The notes below the pieces were generated by a model, which searched no databases, was not told the DNA's origin, and saw only the letters and a program-made list of their open reading frames with translations. A stretch of DNA of 64,000 nt from Aradus depressus (taxonomy: Eukaryota > Arthropoda > Insecta > Hemiptera > Aradidae), in contig OY759221.1 of NCBI GenBank assembly GCA_963662175.1, positions 1,302,001 to 1,366,000 of the forward strand. The letters are read 5' to 3'. Shown here piece after piece: positions 57,946-64,000 of this stretch (position 1 is its first letter; the number at the start of each line of letters is the position of its first letter). A program made the translations under genes and the position numbers.

Positions 57946-60900
57946 ATTCAGATATCCCGGTTGTTCGTCAGTATTAACAAATATTAAATCTAAAAACCGT
58001 TTAAAAGCGAGAAATTTGAAGAATGGAGTTTACCGAGCTCAGGATCATTTCGAAATCTAGCCAAGTCAATTAGGTCAGGTGTTTTATCGGTAAGATAAAA
58101 ATAAATTTGAGCACGTCGTCCTTCGGATTGGACTTTGAGCTATGGGGGGCCTTTACGTATGTCAGGTACTCGATAATGAGTCGTATGTTATGTATCTAAA
58201 CCTGGGTAGCTGAAATTTCACTTAGGTTAAAAAAACCTTGAGCACGTCGTCCGTCGGATGGGACTTTCCCGATATATCTGAATCTGTCTATCAGTTTTAA
58301 CAAATATTAAATCTATAAACCGTTAAAAAGCAGGAAATTTGAAGAATGGTATTTAGCCCGACTTTTTTCGAAAAACATTTTTATTTCGATTTTTGTGTAG
58401 GATTCAGATATCCCGGTTGTTCATCAGTTTTAACGAATATTAAATCTAAAAACCGTTTAAAAGCGAGAAATTTGAAGAATGGAGTTTACCGAGCTCAGGA
58501 TCATTTCGAAATCTAGCCAAGTCAATTAGGTCAGATGTTTTAATCGGGAAGATAAAAATAAATTTGAGCACGTCGTCCTTCGGATTGGACTTTAAGCTAT
58601 GATCGAGGGCCTTTTCGTATGTTAGGTACTGAATAATGAGTCGTATGTTATGTATCTAAACCTGGGTAGCTAAAATTTCACTTAGGTTAAAAAAACCTTG
58701 AGCACGTCGTCCTTCGGATGGGACTTTCCCGATACTTCTGAATCTTTCTTTGGTTGACCATCTTCGTTTCTGGATGATGCCTATCTACCAACATGGCTGT
58801 ATTAATTTGTTTTTCAGAAAATATGTCAAAACGGTACCTCAAAGCCCACTTATATTTCACATTTCTTCCTTGATAATTTTAGTTGGAACCAAACGGTAAC
58901 TTATTTTATCATACATATGGAGTCTATCGAGCTCAGGCTCGCCATTTAGAAATCTAGCCATGTCACGTAGGTCAGATGTTTTAATCGGGAAGATAAAAAT
59001 AAATTTGAGCACGTCGTCCTTCGGATTGGACTTTGAGCTATGATCGAGGGCCTTTACGTATGTCAGGTACTCGATAATGAGTCGTATGTTATGTAACTAA
59101 ACCTGGATAGCAGAAATTTCTCTTAGGTTAAATAAACCTTGAGCACGTCGTCCTTCGGATGGGACTTTCCCGATATATCTGAATCTGTCTATCAGTTTTA
59201 ACAAATATTAAATCTATAAACCGTTAAAAAGCAGGAAATTTGAAGAATGGTATTTAGCCCGACTTTTTTCGAAAAACATTTTTTTTTCTATTTTTGTGTA
59301 GGATTCAGATATCCCGGTTGTTCATCAGTTTTAACGAATATTAAATCTAAAAACCGTTTAAAAGCGAGAAATTTGAAGAATGGAGTTTACCGAGCTCAGG
59401 ATCATTTCGAAATCTAGCCAAGTCAATTAGGTCAGATGTTTTATCGGTAAGATAAAACTAAATTTGAGCACGTCGTCCTTCGGATTGGACTTTAAGCTAT
59501 GATCGAGGGCCTTTTCGTATGTCAGGTACTGGATAAGGAGTCGTATGTTATGTATCTAAACCTGGGTAGCTAAAATTTCACTTAGGTTGAAAAAACCTTG
59601 AGCACGTCGTCCTTCGGATGGGACTTTCCCGATATATTGAATCTGCCTATTAGTTTTAACAAATATTAAATCTATAAACCGTTAAAAAGCAGGAAATTTG
59701 AAGATGGGTATTTAGCCCGACGTTTTTCGAAAAACATTTTTTTTCGATTTTTGTGTAGGATTCAGATATCCCGGTTGTTCATCAGTTTTAACAAATATTG
59801 AATCTAAAAACCGTTTAAAAGCGAGAAATTTGAAGAATGGAGTCTACCGAGCTCAGGATCGCCATTTAGAAATCTAGCCAAGTCACTTAGGTCAGATGTT
59901 TTAATCGGGAACATAAAAATAAATTTGAGCACGTCGTCCTTCGGATGGGACTTTCCCGATACATCTGAATCTTTCTTCGGTTGACCATCTTCGTTTCTGG
60001 ATGCTGCCTATCTACCAACATAGCTGTATTAATTTGTTTTTCAGAAAATATGTCAAAACGGTACCTCAAAGCCCACTTATATTCCACATTTCTTCCTTGA
60101 TAATTTTAGTTGGAACCAAACGGTAACTTACTTTATCATACATATGGAGTCTATCGAGCTCAGCCTCGCCATTTAGAAATCTAGCCATGTCACTTAGGTC
60201 AGATGTTTTAATCCGGAAGATAAAAATAAATTTGAGCACGTCGTCCTTCGGATTGGACTTTGAGCTATGATCGAGGGCCTTTACGTATGTCAGGTACTCG
60301 ATAATGAGTCGTATGTTATGTATCTAAACCTGGGTAGCTGAAATTTCACTCAGGTTAAAAAAAACTTGAGCACGTCGTCCTTCGGATGGGACTATCCCGA
60401 TATATCTGAATCTATCAGTTTTAACAAATATTAAATCTATAAACCCTTAAAAAGCAGGAAATTTGAAGAATGGTATTTAGCCCGACTTTTTTCGAAAAAC
60501 ATTTTTATTTCGATTTTTGTGTAGGATTCAGATATCCCAGTTGTTAACTCTGAATCAGTTTTAACGAATATTAAATCTAAAAACCGTTTAAAAGCGAGAA
60601 ATTTGAAGAATGGAGTTTACCGAGCTCAGGATCATTTCGAAATCTAGCCAAGTCAATTAGGTGAGATGTTTTATCGGTAAGATAAAACTAAATTTGAGCA
60701 CGTCGTCCTTCGGATTCGACTTTAAGCTATGATCGAGGGCCTTTTCGTATGTCTGGTACTGGATAATGAGTCGTATGTTATGTATCTAAACCTGGGTAGC
60801 TAAAATTTCACTTAGGTTAAAAAAACCTTGAGCACGTCGTCCTTCGGATGGGACTTTCCCGATATGTCTGAATCTGTCTATCAGTTTTAACAAATATTAA

Positions 60901-61453
60901 ATCTATAAACCGTTAAAAAGCAGGAAATTTGAAGAATGGTATTTAGCCCGACTTTTATCGAAAAACATCTTTATTTCGATTTTTGTGTAGGATTCAGATA
61001 TCCCGGTTGTTCATTAGTTTTAACGAATATTAAATCTAAAAACCGTTTAAAAGCGAGAAATTTGAAGAATGGAGTTTACCGAGCTCAGGATCGCCATTCA
61101 GATATCTAGCCAAGTCACTTAGGTCAGATGTTTTGATCAGGAACATAAAAATAAATTTCAGCACGTCGTCCTTCGGATTGGGCTTTAAGCTATGATCGAG
61201 GGCCTTTTCGTATGTCAGGTACTCGATAATGAGTCGTATGTTATGTATCTAAACCTGGGTAGGTGACATTTCATTTAGGTTAAAAATTACTTGAGCACGT
61301 CGTCCTTCGGATGGGACTTTCCCGATACATCTCGATCTTTCTTTGGTTGACCATCTTCGTTTCTGGATGCTGCCTATCTACCAACATTGCTGTATTAATT
61401 TGTTTTTCAGAAAATATGTCAAAACGGTACCTCAAAGCCCACTTATATTCCAC
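57946..61453 (+). repeat. Satellite D, segment 3 (longest)
   Basis: About 3.5 kb of satellite. GCACGTCGTCCTTCGGATTGG-type cores occur near 58107, 58567, 59005, 59466, 59927, 60236, 60696 and 61156, mostly 438-461 bp apart with one 309-bp step. Two unit forms alternate: one with GTCTATCAGTTTTAACAAAT and one with CTTTGGTTGACCATCTTCG, implying higher-order structure. On the minus strand the second form carries an open frame (YKWALRYRFDIFSEK onward) seen nearly unchanged in several units; I do not recognise it as a protein. Confidence 0.9.
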
Positions 61454-63436
61454 ACTAGCAGTAATACCCGGCGTTGCCCGGGGAACTTTGACTTTTCTCC
61501 CAATATCTCCTATAAGGTTATTCAATTCTTCGGCAGCACATCCATGATGTATTAATTTTCAATTATTCATACGGAATAAGGTTTATAGTCCTTCAACTAT
61601 AGTAACGCTAGTAAGTTTTTAGGACCCCTCGGCACCACAGCTAGTATGCGCCTTTCATCAGCGGAAACCACAGCTAGTGAATACTTAGCATCGCTGGACA
61701 TCCTAGCCAGTGCTAACTTAAGAACACAGCTAGTATGTGCCTTGTAACGGCGGACCCCACAGCTAGTACATACTTAGGAACGCTGGGCACCACAGCTAGT
61801 GCGTAGTTAGGAACGCTGAACATCACAGCTAGTATGTGCCTTGTGACGGCGGACCCCACAGCTAGTACGTAGTTAGGAACGCTGGGCATCACAGCTAGTA
61901 AATGTTTTGTAGGTGCCTTGCAACAGCGAACCCCACAGCTAGTACATAGTTAGGAACGCTGGGGCTGAGCACTACTGCTAGTATGTACCTTCCAACAGCG
62001 GACCCATAGCTAGGACGTAGTTAGGAACGCTGGGCAACATAGCTAGTATGTGCCTTGCAACAGCGGACCCACAGCTAGGACGTAGTTAGGAACGCTGGGC
62101 ACCACAGCTAGTATGTGCCTTGCAACAGCGGACCCACAGCTAGGACGTAGTTAGGAACGCTGGGCACCACATCTAGTATGCACCTTCCAACAGCGGACCC
62201 CACAACTAGTACTTAGTTGGGAACGCTGGGCAACATAGCTAGTATGTGCCTTGCAACAGCGGACCCACAGCTAGGACGTAGTTAGGAACGCTGGGCATCA
62301 CAGCTAGTAAATGTTTTGTAGGTGCCTTGCAACAGCGAACCCCACAGCTAGTACATAGTTAGGAACGCTGGGGCTGAGCACTACTGCTAGTATGTGCCTT
62401 GCAACAGCGGACCCCACAGCTAGTACGATTTTAGGATGCTGGGCATCACAGCTAGTAAATGTCTTGCAACAGTGAACCCCAAGTGAAATTTCGTGACAAT
62501 CCAATTATCCGTGGATGACTTATCACTATACTTATACTTAGGCCCCCATCAACCCGTTTAAAATTTTGTGACATATTCACCCTATATTTCTATTTGGCTT
62601 CTAAGAATATTACATGTGAAATTCCATGACAATACGACCAACCTTTAATGAGCTAGTACTATATTTATACTTAGGCCCCCCCACAGCCCCCCCTCCCGTA
62701 CAAAATTTTGAGCCGTCACACCGCCTATTTTTCTATTTGGCCTTCAGGAATACTACATGTGAAATTTCGTGACAATCTGACCAACCGTTAATGAGCTAGC
62801 ACTATATTAATACTTAGGCCTACCCCCAAAACCTCCCCTCCCGTTCAAAACTTTGGGTCGCCACACACCTTATATTTCTATTTGGCTTTTAAAAATACTA
62901 CATGTGAAATTTCGTGACAATACGATCAACCGTTAAAGAGTTAGCTCTATATTTATACTTAGGCCCCCCCCCCACAACCCCCCTTCCCGTTCAGAACTTT
63001 GGGACACCACACACCTTATTTTTCTATTTGGCCTCCAGGAATACTACATGGGAAATTTCGTGACAATATGATCAACCGTTAAAGAGTTAGCTCTATATTT
63101 ATACTTAGGCCCCCCCACAACCCCCCCTCCCGTTCAAAACTTTGGGGCGCCACACATCTTTTTTTCCTATTTGGCCTTTAAGTATACTACATACGTAATT
63201 TCATTACAATCTAACCATTAGTTAATGAGTTAGCACTATTTATATACTTAGGCCCCCCCTACAACCCCCCCCCCTCCCGTTCAAAATTTTGGGACGCCAC
63301 ATAGCCTATCATTCAATCGGTGTCTAAAGGATGCTACATGTGGAGTATCATGAAGATCCGTCCAGCGGTTTGGTCGTGATGCTGGAGCAAACCCACAAAC
63401 AAACCCCGTTTCAGCTTTATTGTTATAGAAGATTAT
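61454..63436 (+). repeat. Composite repeat element containing arrays C and B
   Basis: Begins abruptly after satellite D with ACTAGCAGTAATACCCGG and CGTTGCCCGGG, runs through array C (about 61594-62475) and array B (about 62487-63320), and ends with GATCCGTCCAGCGGTTTGG, CAAACCCACAAACAAACC and TTATAGAAGATTA. Comparable start and end motifs are, from memory, widespread in arthropod repeat families, but I cannot name the family safely. Read this way, C and B are internal expansions of one element. No open frame of note. Confidence 0.55.
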
Positions 63437-63481
63437 GAAGGTGGGTGGAAGAGGACGGGTAGTTAAGAGATTGCTCAGTTA

Positions 63482-64000
63482 AAAATCCCAATAACTGCCG
63501 ATGTAATGAATGTATCAACATCAAATTTCGTATTTAAAATTAACATCCACTGAGGACATAACCAGTCAAATTTCAGAGATATCAACTGAGGGAAGGGGGG
63601 AGTTCTGGGGAGGGGGCTCAATTCAAAAATCCCAATAACTGCCGATGTAATGAATGTATCAACATCAAATTTCGTATTTAAAATTAAAATCCACTGAGGA
63701 CATAACTACTCAAATTTCTGCGATATCGGCTGAGGGGATGGGCCACAACCCTCCCTCCCGTTCAAAATTTTGAGCCCTCACACACCTTATTTTCTATTTA
63801 ACCTTCAGGAATACTACATTTGAAATTTCGTAATAATCCGACCATTAGTTAATAACCTATCGGTATCTTCATATTTAGCCCCTACCCCTACAACCCTTCC
63901 TCCCGTTCAAAATGTTGAGCCGTCACACACCCTGTTTTTCTATTTATTTGGCCGAGAGTTGCAAATGGGAAATTGTAAAAAAGTTTCATTTCTTACGGTA
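63482..64000 (+). repeat. Arrays A and B again, to the window end
   Basis: Two A units (63492 and 63636) followed by B-type sequence (CCCTCCCTCCCGTTCAAAAT) that runs out of the window. No genes. Confidence 0.8.

Overview
This is invertebrate, almost certainly insect, nuclear DNA. It is AT-rich and repeat-dense, with no bacterial operons and no ribosomal, transfer-RNA or CRISPR loci. The clearest host gene is a SIFamide neuropeptide precursor on the minus strand (coding exons 32777-32909 and 30583-30677). Its peptide, AYKKPPFNGSIF-amide, has Lys at position 3. I recall that variant from hemipterans (Rhodnius has TYKKPPFNGSIF-amide), so a hemipteran is plausible but not proven.

Layout. (1) 1-10826 is one giant palindrome: two arms of 5393 bp around a 40-bp centre (5394-5433). 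There is no net indel between the arms, and the left arm is cut by the window edge. It has no convincing genes, contains tandem and diverged internal repeats, and shows strong strand skew that continues to about 13.2 kb. (2) 13.3-19.8 kb holds a tRNA-like sequence, a short tandem block, and a 5'-truncated I-superfamily LINE (E1) with an intact 1218-residue ORF2. (3) 19.8-38.9 kb is the most host-like part. It contains the SIFamide gene with TATA box and 5' exon, five copies of one tRNA-derived SINE, two copies of another LINE, a pogo/Tigger-like DNA transposon, a Jockey remnant, minisatellites, a miRNA-like hairpin and possible exons of an unidentified minus-strand gene. (4) 38.9-64 kb is a nested repeat domain. 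Short-unit arrays (A, B, C) lie on both sides of a truncated R1-clade LINE and of a ~460-bp-period satellite (D). Two I-superfamily LINEs (E2, plus strand; E4, minus strand) have inserted into satellite D, each with a readable target-site duplication.

How the parts relate. The core of satellite D is recognisably the body of the dispersed SINE, so a SINE segment seems to have been amplified in tandem and then used as landing ground by LINEs. E1, E2 and E4 share a related 3' terminus and the same coding plan: ORF1 with zinc knuckles, ORF2 with endonuclease, reverse transcriptase, RNase H and a C-terminal zinc motif. They are separate relatives, not copies of one element. E2 is the most complete and has an open ORF2. 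E1 lacks its 5' end. E4 is full length but carries a stop and frameshifts. All arms, repeats and boundaries were judged by eye.
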